Counted from the first letter of the stretch, positions 1 through 9,352 are shown. The stretch: DNA of 64,000 nucleotides from JAWKWH01 sp963669285 (GCA_963669285.2 CAXXSI010000014.1:496001-560000); one strand, 5' to 3'. Notes: generated by a model from the letters alone, not told the origin. Made by a program: numbers and translations.

Positions 1-490
1 GCTGAATCGGCGGCTGAACCGGCTGATGTCATCGTCGCAGGCGCGCCGAAGGCACGCAACCCGGACCCGGACAAACGGTCGGGCCGATCCGCCCCGGTCA
101 TCCTGCCGCGGATATCCGACGAAATCTTTCGGCGGATCCCCGTTTCCCACACCGGTCGATGATGTCCTGCCGCGATTGCCACGGACTGGCGCGATCTCGC
201 TTCGCCCGCCATAATCCGATGAGCGCTCACGGCGAGTTCGCTACGCTCACCGCTCGAAAATCGCGAGGCGCGCTCGCAAACCCTGGACGCGCCAGGTCGC
301 GGCGGCTGAACCGGCTGATCGCTCCGGTTTGGCGAAAACTCAAAACCCGGCGATAGCCGGCAAGGGTTCGGGCCGAATCCGCGGTATTCCGGCGCGCCCG
401 CGGAGCTACAGCGAGCGCCCGCGCGGTCGCGATCTCGTGAGCGATTGTCAACAAACTGGCCGGGATTGCGGGCCTCCATAAATTCCGCGC
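1..490. other. Non-coding stretch downstream of uvrB with a 20-bp direct repeat
   Basis: No convincing gene is seen here; the short open frames lack a recognisable product. The one clear structure is an exact 20-base direct repeat, CGGCGGCTGAACCGGCTGAT, at 8-27 and again at 300-319, 292 bases apart. The stretch is GC-rich and lies beyond the 3' end of uvrB, so it may hold the terminator region and part of a larger repeat that continues off the left edge. Confidence 0.5.
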
Positions 491-3268
491 CTACTTTTTG
501 CCCGCAGGCTTTTCGGTGCGGCGCACGGTCATTTCATCCAGGTCATTTTTCCTGAACAGGCTCTTGCCCGCCGGCCGTTCCAGGTCGGTGCCCGGCCCCA
601 TATCGTCGAGCGAGGGTTTCTTGAACAGCGTGGTTTTTTCGCCCGCGCCCGTAACGCGCTTCGCACTTGACTGCGCGGCCTGATCGGCCGGCGTCCGGTC
701 GGAAGCCGGCTTCCTGCCCCTTGCCTTCGCCCGCCTTGATTTCTGCGTGTTCTCCACCCCGGTTTCGCGCGCCAGCGGGTCGTCGGCGACGGCCAGTTCG
801 ACCTCGCGCAGGCGCTTGATCTCGTCGCGCATTCTGGCCGCTTCCTCGAAATCCAGATCGGCGGCGGCATCGCGCATGGCCTTTTCCAGATGTTCCAGAT
901 GGGCGGCGAGATTGTTGCCGACCAGCACGTCGGCATCCTTCGCCGTCGCGCCCTTGATGTCGGCGGTGACATGGTCGCGCTCGTAGACGGAATCGAGGAT
1001 GTCGGCGATGTTGGACTTGATCGATTCCGGCGTGATGTTGTTTTCGGCGTTGAACTGCGCCTGTTTTTCGCGGCGGCGGCTGGTCTCGGCCATGGCGCGA
1101 TCCATCGAGCCGGTAACCTGATCGGCATAGAGGATGACCTTGCCGTCGACATTGCGCGCGGCCCGTCCGATGGTCTGCACCAGCGAGGTTTCGGAGCGCA
1201 GGAAGCCCTCCTTGTCGGCGTCGAGGATGGCGACGAAGGCGCATTCGGGAATGTCGAGCCCTTCGCGCAGCAGGTTGATGCCGACCAGGCAGTCGAAGGC
1301 GCCGAGGCGGAGATCGCGGATGATCTCGATGCGCTCGAGCGTGTCGATGTCTGAATGCATGTAGCGCACGCGAATGCCCTGCTCGTGCAGATACTCGGTC
1401 AGGTCCTCGGCCATGCGCTTGGTCAGCACGGTGACCAGCGTGCGGTAGCCGGCCTTGGCCACTTCGCGGATCTCGCCCAGCACATCGTCGACCTGGGTGG
1501 TGGCGGGGCGGACCTCGACCGGCGGGTCGATCAGACCGGTGGGGCGGATGACCTGTTCGGCAAACACACCGCCCGACTGTTCCATTTCCCAGCCGCCGGG
1601 CGTGGCCGAGACGGCGACGGTCGACGGGCGCATGGCGTCCCATTCCTCGAAGCGCAAGGGCCGGTTGTCCATGCAGGACGGCAGGCGGAAACCGTATTCG
1701 GCCAGTGTCGCCTTGCGGCGGAAGTCGCCGCGATACATGCCGCCGATCTGCGGGATGGTGACGTGGCTCTCGTCGACGAAGACCAGCGCGTTGTCGGGAA
1801 TGTATTCGAACAGCGTCGGCGGCGGCTCGCCGGGCTTGCGGCCGGTCAGGTAGCGCGAATAGTTTTCGATGCCGGCGCACGATCCGGTGGCCTCGAGCAT
1901 TTCCAGATCGAAGCGGGTGCGCTGCTCGAGCCGCTGCGCCTCGAGCAGGCGGCCGGCGGCTTCCAGTTCGGCAAGGCGGTGGCGCAGTTCCTCCTTGATC
2001 GATTTCTGCGCCTGGTTGAGGGTCGGGCGCGGCGTGACATAGTGCGAGTTGGCGTAGATCTTGACGCTTTTGAGCTCGCCGGTCTTCTGTCCGGTCAAGG
2101 GATCAAACTCGGTGATCATCTCGATCTCGTCGCCGAACAGCGAAATGCGCCAGGCCGAATCCTCCAGGTGGGCGGGAAAGATCTCGATCGTGTCGCCGCG
2201 CACGCGGAAACTGCCGCGGACGAAATTGACGTCCTGGCGCTTGTATTGCTGGGCGACGAGATCGGCGAGCAATTGCCGTTGATCCAGCCGGTCGCCGATC
2301 TTCATCTCGAAGGTCATCGCCGTGTAGGTCTCGACCGAGCCGATGCCGTAGATGCACGACACCGAGGCGACGATGACCACATCGTCGCGCTCGAGCAGGG
2401 CGCGGGTGGCCGAGTGGCGCATGCGGTCGATCTGCTCGTTGATCGAGGATTCCTTCTCGATATAGGTGTCGGTGCGCGGCACATAGGCCTCAGGCTGATA
2501 GTAGTCGTAATAGGAGACGAAATACTCCACCGCATTGTCAGGGAAGAACGATTTCATCTCGCCGTAGAGCTGGGCGGCCAGCGTCTTGTTGGGCGCCAGG
2601 ATCAGCGCCGGGCGTTGGGTTTCCTCGATCACCTTGGCCATGGTGAAGGTCTTGCCGGAGCCGGTGACGCCGAGCAGAACCTGGGTGCGGTCGTCATTGT
2701 TGACACCCTCGACCAGGTCGGCGATCGCGGTCGGCTGGTCGCCGGCCGGTTCGAATTCCGACGCCATCTGCAGCGTGATACCGCCCTCGGACTTTTCCGG
2801 GCGCTCGGGCCGGTGCGGCGTCCACACCTGGCCGTGCTTGATCAGCGGATTGCCTTCCGAGATCAGTTTCGACAGCGCATCGACTGTTGCGGTCACCCCG
2901 GTGGTCGACGCCATGCCCTTGGCCTCTTCCAGCGTGACATCGAGGCCGGCAACGGGCATCAGGCCGGCCGCGGCACGCTCGGAGGGATCATTGGATCCGC
3001 CGATGGATGCGCCGCCGCCGGTGCGCTTGCCGCCGATGCCGGACTTGTCGTCGGCCTTGCGCGGCTTGCCGGCCTTGACCCGGTGTTTGCCGGCCTTGGA
3101 GCGGATTTCGCGCATTTCCGTTTTACGCGCCGATTCTTCGGCCTCGCGCTCAAGCTCGGCCGCCCAGTCGGCAACGGAGCCCTCAAGCGGTTCTCCGGTC
3201 AGCGGCGGTTGCGGCGCCTCCTCGAAACCGGAAGGGCGCCCGGATTTCTTTTCACGGGATCGGGCCAT
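491..3268 (-). CDS. uvrB: UvrABC system protein B (excinuclease ABC subunit B)
   Basis: UvrB is the damage-verifying helicase-like subunit of nucleotide excision repair; it is loaded by UvrA and recruits UvrC. The 925-residue product has the Walker A motif GVTGSGKTF near residues 200-207, the tyrosine-rich beta-hairpin YYDYYQPEAYVP, DESHVTIPQ as the DEAD-like Walker B region, the SATPGGWE motif, helicase motif VI QTIGRAARN, and a UVR motif (LEKAMRDAAADLDFEEAARMRDE, in part) near the C terminus. It is much longer than the roughly 670-residue E. coli protein: about 160 basic, low-complexity residues precede the core and about 100 follow the UVR motif, as in many Rhizobiales. It appears to be a single transcription unit. 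Confidence 0.97.
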   Translation of the reverse strand: MARSREKKSGRPSGFEEAPQPPLTGEPLEGSVADWAAELEREAEESARKTEMREIRSKAGKHRVKAGKPRKADDKSGIGGKRTGGGASIGGSNDPSERAAAGLMPVAGLDVTLEEAKGMASTTGVTATVDALSKLISEGNPLIKHGQVWTPHRPERPEKSEGGITLQMASEFEPAGDQPTAIADLVEGVNNDDRTQVLLGVTGSGKTFTMAKVIEETQRPALILAPNKTLAAQLYGEMKSFFPDNAVEYFVSYYDYYQPEAYVPRTDTYIEKESSINEQIDRMRHSATRALLERDDVVIVASVSCIYGIGSVETYTAMTFEMKIGDRLDQRQLLADLVAQQYKRQDVNFVRGSFRVRGDTIEIFPAHLEDSAWRISLFGDEIEMITEFDPLTGQKTGELKSVKIYANSHYVTPRPTLNQAQKSIKEELRHRLAELEAAGRLLEAQRLEQRTRFDLEMLEATGSCAGIENYSRYLTGRKPGEPPPTLFEYIPDNALVFVDESHVTIPQIGGMYRGDFRRKATLAEYGFRLPSCMDNRPLRFEEWDAMRPSTVAVSATPGGWEMEQSGGVFAEQVIRPTGLIDPPVEVRPATTQVDDVLGEIREVAKAGYRTLVTVLTKRMAEDLTEYLHEQGIRVRYMHSDIDTLERIEIIRDLRLGAFDCLVGINLLREGLDIPECAFVAILDADKEGFLRSETSLVQTIGRAARNVDGKVILYADQVTGSMDRAMAETSRRREKQAQFNAENNITPESIKSNIADILDSVYERDHVTADIKGATAKDADVLVGNNLAAHLEHLEKAMRDAAADLDFEEAARMRDEIKRLREVELAVADDPLARETGVENTQKSRRAKARGRKPASDRTPADQAAQSSAKRVTGAGEKTTLFKKPSLDDMGPGTDLERPAGKSLFRKNDLDEMTVRRTEKPAGKK

Positions 3269-3339
3269 GACTCGAATATGATAGCCTTTAGGGAAAATGG
3301 GAAGAGGCTAAGGCGGGCAAAATCGGCCACGGGCCGACG

Positions 3340-3363
3340 CTCCTGACAAGAGGCTGTCAGGAG
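3340..3363. terminator. Inverted repeat at the 3' end of the small membrane protein gene
   Basis: CTCCTGACA and TGTCAGGAG form a perfect 9-bp stem with a 6-base loop, overlapping the stop codon of the minus-strand gene that ends at 3357. A second perfect stem, TCGGCC-ACG-GGCCGA, lies beside it at 3323-3337. No T-run follows, so intrinsic terminator function is only suggested; it could instead protect the mRNA 3' end. Confidence 0.4.
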
Positions 3364-3779
3364 AATACGTCGCTGCGCAGGGCGGCGATGGCGATGATCA
3401 GCCAGATAAGGGATCGCAGGCTCATCGCGGCGACGGTCCGCATCTCGAAGGCGCCGCCGGCCATAACGTGCAAGCCAAACAGACCGAATATGATGATTGT
3501 GGAGAGCGCGATCACGAGCGACAGTAGGGCTGCCCAGCGTTGCCATCGATAAAGACCATAGCCGGCAAGGACATAGGCAAAGCCGGCAAGGAAATTGAAC
3601 CACAGCACGAACGGAACGGCATCGCCGACCACAGCCCTCGCTTCGGCGCCGCCGAACAGGGCCCGGCCGCCGGAAAACACGGTCAGCAATCCGAAAACGA
3701 TAGCGATGAGCGCGGCCACGACCGCCCAACGCGGCCGGCCGGAACCGGTGCGGCGTTTTTCGGTTTCAACCTGCGGCAT
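3357..3779 (-). CDS. Small four-helix integral membrane protein, unknown function
   Basis: The 140-residue product begins MPQVETEKRR and has about four hydrophobic segments (roughly residues 20-40, 58-78, 82-105 and 112-135) separated by short polar loops, so it should sit in the inner membrane. I chose the ATG at 3779 because GGGAGG lies 7 bases upstream; the longer TTG-started frame would leave no room for a ribosome site. No catalytic motif is visible and I do not recognise the family with confidence; it resembles generic small DUF-type membrane proteins. Confidence 0.75.
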   Translation of the reverse strand: MPQVETEKRRTGSGRPRWAVVAALIAIVFGLLTVFSGGRALFGGAEARAVVGDAVPFVLWFNFLAGFAYVLAGYGLYRWQRWAALLSLVIALSTIIIFGLFGLHVMAGGAFEMRTVAAMSLRSLIWLIIAIAALRSDVFS

Positions 3780-3906
3780 TGGCAAACCTCCCGAGGGTGT
3801 GCCCCGTTGCTGGAAACGTTATCACCAATATGGGATCGCAATGCGCAGGAAGAAGTGCGGCGAAAGCGCCGGGCGGGAGACAGAAACCGGCATCAGCCAG
3901 ATCACT

Positions 3907-4440
3907 TCATTCCAGATCGCGGGGACGCAGAAAATGCGTTAGCCGGGCGCGGCCGGCGGCAAGGTCGGACCACGGGCCTGCCAGGTCGAAACGCGCCAGG
4001 GCTGCGGTCGGATATTTCACCGACATTTGTGTCAGCGCCTCGTCATCCGAGCCCGGACCGGAAAGCGCCATGGCAAGCATAGCCATACCCGGATTATGGC
4101 CGATGACAATCGCCGTCTCCGTGCCGTCGGGCACGGCGGCAAGCAGCGATAGTATGGTTTGCGGCGAAGCGAGATATAGGCTGCGCTCGAATTGCTCAAC
4201 GACTGCCCCGTCGCCCGATCTGGAACCGCCTAGTTGCGCGCCGACCAGGTCCCAGGTCTGCCGGGCCCGGGTAGCGGTCGACACAAGCGCCCGGTCGGGT
4301 ACCCAGCCGCGCCGGGCAATCTCGGTTCCCATGCGTGGCGCGGCTTTAAGCCCGCGCGCCGACAGCGGCCGGTCGAAATCGCCCAGCGAGGCATCGCCCC
4401 AATCGGACTTGGCGTGGCGCAGAACGAGGAGTGTGGGCAT
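3907..4440 (-). CDS. SixA-like histidine phosphatase family protein
   Basis: The 177-residue product starts MPTLLVLRHAKSDWGD, which carries the LRHAKS form of the RHG catalytic motif; a second conserved histidine is in VIGHNPGM near residue 119. This branch of the histidine phosphatase superfamily includes SixA, which dephosphorylates phosphohistidine on phosphotransfer proteins, and many alphaproteobacterial homologues of unknown substrate. It lies 36 bp after the FNT channel gene on the same strand, so the two may be co-transcribed, although no functional link is evident. Confidence 0.88.
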   Translation of the reverse strand: MPTLLVLRHAKSDWGDASLGDFDRPLSARGLKAAPRMGTEIARRGWVPDRALVSTATRARQTWDLVGAQLGGSRSGDGAVVEQFERSLYLASPQTILSLLAAVPDGTETAIVIGHNPGMAMLAMALSGPGSDDEALTQMSVKYPTAALARFDLAGPWSDLAAGRARLTHFLRPRDLE

Positions 4441-4476
4441 GGGCAGGAATTCTCCGTTGTCCGCTTCGTGCCGGCC

Positions 4477-5241
4477 TCAAACCTGCGGCTTGAAGGCGTA
4501 GCGATAGGCGAGCGCAATGCCGCCGGCGCCGCCGACGATGTTGCCGATGGTTGCGATGACGATATTGACGACCGCGCCGGTGATGGTGCCTTCAGCCCCG
4601 GCAGCCAGTCCGACCGGCAGCAGGTACATGTTGGCAATGGAATGTTCGAAGCCGAGCGCGACGAAGGCGGTGATCGGAAACACGATGGTGATCACCTTTC
4701 CGGCGGCGGTGCGGGCGGCGACGCTCAGCCAGACCGCAAGGCAGACCAGCGCGTTGCACAGGATCGCGCGGGCAAACAGCTCGACCGGTTCGAGCGCCAG
4801 CTTGGCGGTGGCGATCTGTGCGGCCGTGCGACCCGTGGCGCCGTCGAGCAAACCGGTCGACCAGATCAGAACCGCGATTATCAGGCTGCCGGCGAGATTG
4901 CCGCAATAGACGATCGCCCAGTTGCGCAGCAGCTGCGCGCTTGTGACCAGCCTGTCGACCCTTGCCATGACGATCAGGGCATTGCCGGTGAATAGTTCAG
5001 CACCGCCGACGATGACAAGGACGAGCCCGAGCGAAAACGACAGTCCGCCGAGCAGGCGCGCCGGGCCGAAGCCTGCGTCCGCTCCGGTCATTGTCATCGT
5101 GTAGAACGCGCCGCCAAAGGCGATAAATGCGCCGGCGAGAACGCTCAACACGATGAGGTTTTGCGATGACGCGTTGGCCTTGGCGACACCGGCATCCTCG
5201 ATCAGAACGGCAATTTCGGAAGGCTTGTGAAGATCGGTCAT
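4477..5241 (-). CDS. Formate/nitrite transporter (FNT) family channel
   Basis: The 254-residue product is polytopic, with about six hydrophobic segments, and contains FNT signatures such as FTGNALIV and the GN-rich segment ATIGNIVGGA near the C terminus. FNT proteins are pentameric channels for formate, nitrite, hydrosulfide or other small monovalent anions in the inner membrane. I start it at the ATG at 5241 (MTDLHKPSE) because GGCGGAG lies just upstream and family members begin in this way; the frame remains open 19 codons further upstream. The substrate cannot be told from sequence alone. Confidence 0.9.
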   Translation of the reverse strand: MTDLHKPSEIAVLIEDAGVAKANASSQNLIVLSVLAGAFIAFGGAFYTMTMTGADAGFGPARLLGGLSFSLGLVLVIVGGAELFTGNALIVMARVDRLVTSAQLLRNWAIVYCGNLAGSLIIAVLIWSTGLLDGATGRTAAQIATAKLALEPVELFARAILCNALVCLAVWLSVAARTAAGKVITIVFPITAFVALGFEHSIANMYLLPVGLAAGAEGTITGAVVNIVIATIGNIVGGAGGIALAYRYAFKPQV

Positions 5242-5469
5242 CCAACTCCGCCTGGGATCGCAAACATCATCGCCTGCAGACGGTATCACAGGCGGCAATC
5301 GGCTTCACGCGCATCGGCGGCCTATCTCGAAACAATCCACTGAATCATAGTTGCGGTCTCCGTTTATTCTTGACTCAAGCTCAAGTCATTAAAGATGAAT
5401 GACAGACGAGATATAGTCATGTATAGTATAAATACTTATTTGTAATAATTAAACGTCAGGTTGCATAAG

Positions 5470-6177
5470 ATGAAGTACGATATTGTTGCGTTCGCAACCT
5501 TTCTGGCAGCGGCAATCGTGTTTTCAATGAATGCGGACGCCGCTCCAAGCTTTTCCTGCCAGGCCGATCTCAATCGGACCGAACGAGCGATCTGCGACAA
5601 TGATGAGTTGTCACGGCTCGACCGCGAAATGGTGGCCGTCTACCGGTCGGTCAGCGGTGGGCAAACCGGGACATCGCCGGAGGTGCTGGCTGCAGAACAG
5701 AAAGCCTGGTTGAGATCACGCAACGCCTGCGGCAGACGGGTCAATTGTATTCGCAGCCACTATCTGGACCGCACGGCGGCGCTCAAGCGCCTGACAACCA
5801 TCCAATCCGAAGCCGCGCGCACGGTTGAACTCAACTGGCGGATCCTGCCCGACGGTACAATGGAGAGACGTTTGGCCGACGGCAGCAGGCGGCTGCGGCG
5901 GCCTGACGGTGAGACCGAGTATTATCTGCCAGACGGCAGTCTGTATGAACCGAACGTACAGGCCGTACATGTTCCAAGGCCGGACCTGCCGGCACTGCCG
6001 GGCGAACTGACCAACTGGGGAACGGGTCTGGAGTTGCGGCTGCTAAACGTATTGCGCAATATCCTGACACCTGACGAAATGGAGGCTTACCTGCGGACCG
6101 AACAGAACAAGGACTTTTATGACGTCATCGAGTGGCGCATCGACAGTATTGTGTTCTTGACCCAGGAGCCGTCGTGA
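5470..6177 (+). CDS. Secreted lysozyme inhibitor LprI-like protein
   Basis: The 235-residue product has a signal peptide (about residues 1-23, ending in ADA-AP) followed by the LprI/DUF1311-type domain: paired cysteines in FSCQADLNRTERAICDN, SRLDREMVAVYRSV, AEQKAWLRSRNACG and CIRSHYLDR. This family is periplasmic and includes lysozyme inhibitors. The C-terminal half (after residue 125) has a tyrosine- and proline-rich stretch I do not recognise. The ATG at 5470 is preferred over an upstream TTG. Its stop overlaps the GTG of the next gene (GTGA), so the pair is translationally coupled. Confidence 0.82.
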   Translation: MKYDIVAFATFLAAAIVFSMNADAAPSFSCQADLNRTERAICDNDELSRLDREMVAVYRSVSGGQTGTSPEVLAAEQKAWLRSRNACGRRVNCIRSHYLDRTAALKRLTTIQSEAARTVELNWRILPDGTMERRLADGSRRLRRPDGETEYYLPDGSLYEPNVQAVHVPRPDLPALPGELTNWGTGLELRLLNVLRNILTPDEMEAYLRTEQNKDFYDVIEWRIDSIVFLTQEPS

Positions 6178-6740
6178 GAGGGCGGGTATTGCTGTCGAAC
6201 GCCCGCGGGCTGCTCAGCCTGATCGCAATGGCGCTGATATTTGCCGCAATGGGAAGTGCAGCGGCCCAGGACGCCAAGCCGAAGCCCAAACCGGACGAGA
6301 ACCGTATTGAACGCCTCGTAGAAGAGCTGAAAAAAAAGGAGGCCGCTCAACTCGCTCCGGAAATCGTGCCAAGTGAGTTTCTCGATGAAGCGGCGAAGGC
6401 GGCGATGCAGCAATCGCTGACCGCTTACTACGACTATCGCACCAGCGGTTTCGACCACCGACGGCGCGTCTTTGCATGGCAATTGTTCTCCTCGAAGGTC
6501 ATTTTTGTCATTGTGATTTTCCTGGTCGCCGTCGGGCTGTATTTTTCCTGGCTCCAATTCCGTGCCAGCATGGCAGGCGATGGCAACGGCGCCGATGCAT
6601 CCATCCAGACAACAATCGAAGCATCTGCCAAGGGGCTGAAAGTATCTTCGCCCGTTCTGGGTGTGATCATTCTCACCTTGTCACTGGCATTCTTCTATCT
6701 CTATCTGGTCTATGTCTATCCGATCGAGGAGATCTTCTAG
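6174..6740 (+). CDS. Membrane protein with signal-like N terminus, unknown function
   Basis: The 188-residue product has an N-terminal hydrophobic segment (about 9-28) resembling a signal peptide or anchor, a charged helical stretch rich in K, E and P, and two further membrane segments (about 105-130 and 160-182). The GTG start at 6174 overlaps the stop of the LprI-like gene by 4 bases. The two proteins are therefore probably made together and may act together at the envelope, but I know no named family for this one. Confidence 0.72.
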   Translation: MRGRVLLSNARGLLSLIAMALIFAAMGSAAAQDAKPKPKPDENRIERLVEELKKKEAAQLAPEIVPSEFLDEAAKAAMQQSLTAYYDYRTSGFDHRRRVFAWQLFSSKVIFVIVIFLVAVGLYFSWLQFRASMAGDGNGADASIQTTIEASAKGLKVSSPVLGVIILTLSLAFFYLYLVYVYPIEEIF

Positions 6741-6874
6741 CTTCAGGACGGGACGATCAATTCACCATGATCACCGTCAGCGGTCAGCCTCCATTCGCAC
6801 AATTTTCCAATAGTCGACTACCAGCCTGAAAACGGATTTTGCCTCTGCCGGCAAATCGTCCTAAAGCGTCGTAC

Positions 6875-8332
6875 ATGACCACTGGACATGAATTTGGCGT
6901 TGTCGCCGCCGGGCACCGGCTGACCGCGCAGGCGGCGTCAGATATTTTGCGCGACGGCGGGCATGCCGCGGATGCGGCCATTGCCGCGCTTGCAATGGCA
7001 TGTGTCTGCGAACCGGTGCTGGCCTCGCCGGGCGGTGGCGGATTCGCCATGCTGCGCGACGCCGGATCAGGCAAAACCGAGCTGATCGATTTCTTCCCGC
7101 ACACCCCACTGAGAAGGCAGACAGCTAACGATCAAGGCGTATACGAAATCATCGCCGATTTCGGCACGGCGACACAGGCGTTTCACATCGGACCGGCTAC
7201 AACCGCAACGCCCGGATTTTTTGCCGGCGTCGAAGCCATTGGTGAACACGGCTCTTCACTGGATCTCGGAACATTGTTTGCCCCGGCGATCAAGGCCGCG
7301 CGCGAGGGTGTGCAAGTCACTCCCTATCAGCATTATCTGTCGACCGTCGTGCAGCCTATTCTGACTGCAACCGACAGGTCGCGGGAGTTGTTTGCGCCAT
7401 CCGGCGACCTCGTCGGTGTCGGCGAAATCTTCCGCAATCCGGGTCTGGCAGATGCATTCGAAGTGATGGCCGAGGACGGCTTTGCCGCAAGCGCAATCGG
7501 CCGGACGATCGCCAGCGCGCAGAACGATCGCGGTCACCTGACAAGTGACGACCTGGCGTCCTATCGGGCGATCACGCGGGAACCGCTGGCGGTCCGTATC
7601 GCGGGCAACACCGTGCATCTCAACCCGTTGCCGGCGGCCAGCGGCGTTCTGATCGCGCTTGGCATGAACAGACTTGCGGATACCGGAGGCGCCACGCTTG
7701 CCGATGCGCTGGCGCAAACGGACATCGCCCGCCGCCAGGCCGACGGCGACCTGTCACGGCTGATCGACCGGCCCCTGCGCCAGCGCGGCACTACGCATAT
7801 CTCGGTCATCGACGCGCAGGGCAATGCCTGCGCGGTCACGGTGTCGAATGGCGAGGGCAACGGCGAACTGGCGGGGCCTTTCGGTTTCATGCCCAACAAC
7901 ATCCTCGGCGAGGAAGACGTCAATCCATTTGGTGCGGCGGGCTGGCCGGAAAACACCCGCCTGGCCTCCATGATGTGTCCGGCGATCATCGAGACGTGCG
8001 ATGGCGGGCTCGTGGCACTCGGTTCCGGCGGGTCCAACCGGATCCGCTCGGCCATGCTGCAGGTGATCGCGCGGCTCGCCGCGAACCATGCAGACCTTGC
8101 CGACGCCGTCGACGCACCACGAATCCACATCGAGAACGGACACATCGATTTCGAGGACCGGTTTGACAACGAAACCCGCAAGGCGCTTGTCGCCGCTTTT
8201 CCCGATTATCGCGCTTGGCCGGAACCCAACATGTTCTTTGGCGGTGTGCACGCGGCTGCGCGAGACCAGCACGGTCGCATGACCGGCGCGGGCGACAGGC
8301 GTCGCGACGGTGTGGCAATGGTGGTCAGCTGA
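6875..8332 (+). CDS. Gamma-glutamyltransferase family protein (Ntn hydrolase)
   Basis: The 485-residue product fits the gamma-glutamyltranspeptidase family, which cleaves itself before a threonine and then transfers or hydrolyses gamma-glutamyl groups. Visible features are the N-terminal AAGHRLTAQAASDILRDG and SPGGGGF motifs, and RGTTHISVID, whose second threonine is the expected nucleophile at the new N terminus of the small subunit. It is shorter than E. coli Ggt (580) and has no obvious signal peptide from the ATG at 6875, so it may belong to the cytoplasmic acylase-like branch. It ends 7 bp from the next, convergent gene. Confidence 0.88.
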   Translation: MTTGHEFGVVAAGHRLTAQAASDILRDGGHAADAAIAALAMACVCEPVLASPGGGGFAMLRDAGSGKTELIDFFPHTPLRRQTANDQGVYEIIADFGTATQAFHIGPATTATPGFFAGVEAIGEHGSSLDLGTLFAPAIKAAREGVQVTPYQHYLSTVVQPILTATDRSRELFAPSGDLVGVGEIFRNPGLADAFEVMAEDGFAASAIGRTIASAQNDRGHLTSDDLASYRAITREPLAVRIAGNTVHLNPLPAASGVLIALGMNRLADTGGATLADALAQTDIARRQADGDLSRLIDRPLRQRGTTHISVIDAQGNACAVTVSNGEGNGELAGPFGFMPNNILGEEDVNPFGAAGWPENTRLASMMCPAIIETCDGGLVALGSGGSNRIRSAMLQVIARLAANHADLADAVDAPRIHIENGHIDFEDRFDNETRKALVAAFPDYRAWPEPNMFFGGVHAAARDQHGRMTGAGDRRRDGVAMVVS

Positions 8333-8344
8333 TAGCCGGCTATC
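8331..8344. other. 14-bp perfect palindrome between convergent stop codons
   Basis: GATAGCCGGCTATC lies exactly between the stop of the gamma-glutamyltransferase-family gene and the stop of the small minus-strand gene. It has no loop and no T-run, so it is a weak candidate for a bidirectional termination signal. Confidence 0.25.
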
Positions 8345-8573
8345 GGCTCGTGTCGGCCTCAGGACGCTTTGCGATGCTCTGCTCAATGCGGCTGAGCCAG
8401 CGCAAGGCAAGCTGTTTTGAAATGCGGCCGTCCTCCAGGCGCGCAAGAAGTTCGTTGACATGCCTGATGGTTTGCAAGCGCTCGCCGGTATCGTGCACCT
8501 CGTTTCGCATCTGGCGGGTGCAGAAGTCGAGCTGGCCGAACTCAGACTTGAGGTCAATTTGAGGCAGTCGCAT
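8340..8573 (-). CDS. Small hypothetical protein, predicted helical
   Basis: A 77-residue product starting MRLPQIDLKSEFGQLD, charged and almost wholly helix-forming (ERLQTIRHVNELLARLEDG, then SKQLALRWLSRIEQSIAK). Two further in-frame ATG codons lie directly upstream. No family is recognised. Support is moderate: the frame is open, the amino acid composition is protein-like, and it fills the space between two well supported genes. Confidence 0.5.
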   Translation of the reverse strand: MRLPQIDLKSEFGQLDFCTRQMRNEVHDTGERLQTIRHVNELLARLEDGRISKQLALRWLSRIEQSIAKRPEADTSR

Positions 8574-8847
8574 CATCAAAATCACCCGATTTGTGATCGC
8601 TGTGCACTCAACGATGCAAATTTATGGTTAACCAATGGTTAAGACCGCACGAACATCAATGCACGGTGGCGCTATCGCTTGTGCCGGACGGTCGCACGGC
8701 TATCTTGATTGCCTGATTTGTGTTGGTCGGCACAGCCACCAAGATTGCGTATCGTTGATTGGCGGGCATCACGATTAAATATCAATCCGTGTCAATTTGG
8801 CGGGCACGCCTCCGGCCGTCACATCAAGCCGTCCCGACAAGGTGGGA

Positions 8848-9168
8848 TTATGCGATGGGTGTCTCTGAATCGCAGTACAGCCCGTAAAGTGTGTGCAGGA
8901 TGCTTTCGACCTCTTTGGAGGCCAATCGATAGTATACCTGCTGAGCACTACGCCGTGTCTCAACCAATTTGAGTGCGCGTAGTTTTGCAAGCTGCTGGGA
9001 AAGCGCCGATTGGTTCATCTCTACCTGTTCGGCAAGATCATTCACGCTGATCTCACCCTCCAACAGACGGCACAAAATCATCAGCCTTTTCTCGTTTGCC
9101 ATCGCCGCAAGAAGCTCCGACGCCTCACGCGCCATCTCGGTCATGTCAGGGGGTGTTTTAAAATTCAT
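8848..9168 (-). CDS. ArsR-family regulator of the BigR/SqrR persulfide-sensor type
   Basis: The 106-residue product is a winged-helix ArsR protein: AMANEKRLMILCRLLEG, recognition helix MNQSALSQQLAKLRALKLV, and wing TRRSAQQVYYRLA. It has cysteines at 33 (MILC) and 99 (LYC), 66 residues apart; in SqrR (C41/C107) and BigR the same two positions form the persulfide-sensing tetrasulfide bridge. The spacing match makes a reactive-sulfur sensor likely. It is divergent from DUF2892 and RND efflux genes, and AT-rich inverted repeats lie in the shared spacer, which fits autorepression and control of those genes. Confidence 0.88.
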   Translation of the reverse strand: MNFKTPPDMTEMAREASELLAAMANEKRLMILCRLLEGEISVNDLAEQVEMNQSALSQQLAKLRALKLVETRRSAQQVYYRLASKEVESILHTLYGLYCDSETPIA

Positions 9169-9316
9169 GTTATTACATTATCATATTAAGAGACTCAAAT
9201 ATTATCGGCTTTGCCTGCGACGGTGTCAAGGCTGCCGGAAACCGGTGTTTGGCGAGTCTGACAACAATCCCCAGTCTTCTGCGTGATTTGTCGCTTGCAA
9301 TTATCTATAGCTATGC

Positions 9317-9343
9317 ATATATAAATATGATGATATATAAATG
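9317..9343. promoter_or_regulatory. AT-rich imperfect dyad, candidate ArsR operator
   Basis: The spacer between the ArsR gene and the DUF2892 gene holds an AT-only imperfect inverted repeat (ATATAT-aaatatgatg-ATATAT) just before the DUF2892 start. A second short dyad, ATGT-tatt-ACAT, lies over the arsR start (about 9166-9177). Such AT-rich dyads are typical of BigR-family operators. This is inferred from position and symmetry only. Confidence 0.4.
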
Positions 9344-9352
9344 GAGTTGATC

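Noticed and set aside
543..1880. Open frame of 445 codons in a second minus-strand frame within uvrB
   Set aside because: Arginine/histidine-rich frame-shifted reading of uvrB with no family match.
1355..3346. Open frame of 663 codons on the plus strand opposite uvrB
   Set aside because: It is the antisense shadow of a GC-rich, well conserved gene; its composition (very rich in H, G, R, D) is not protein-like.
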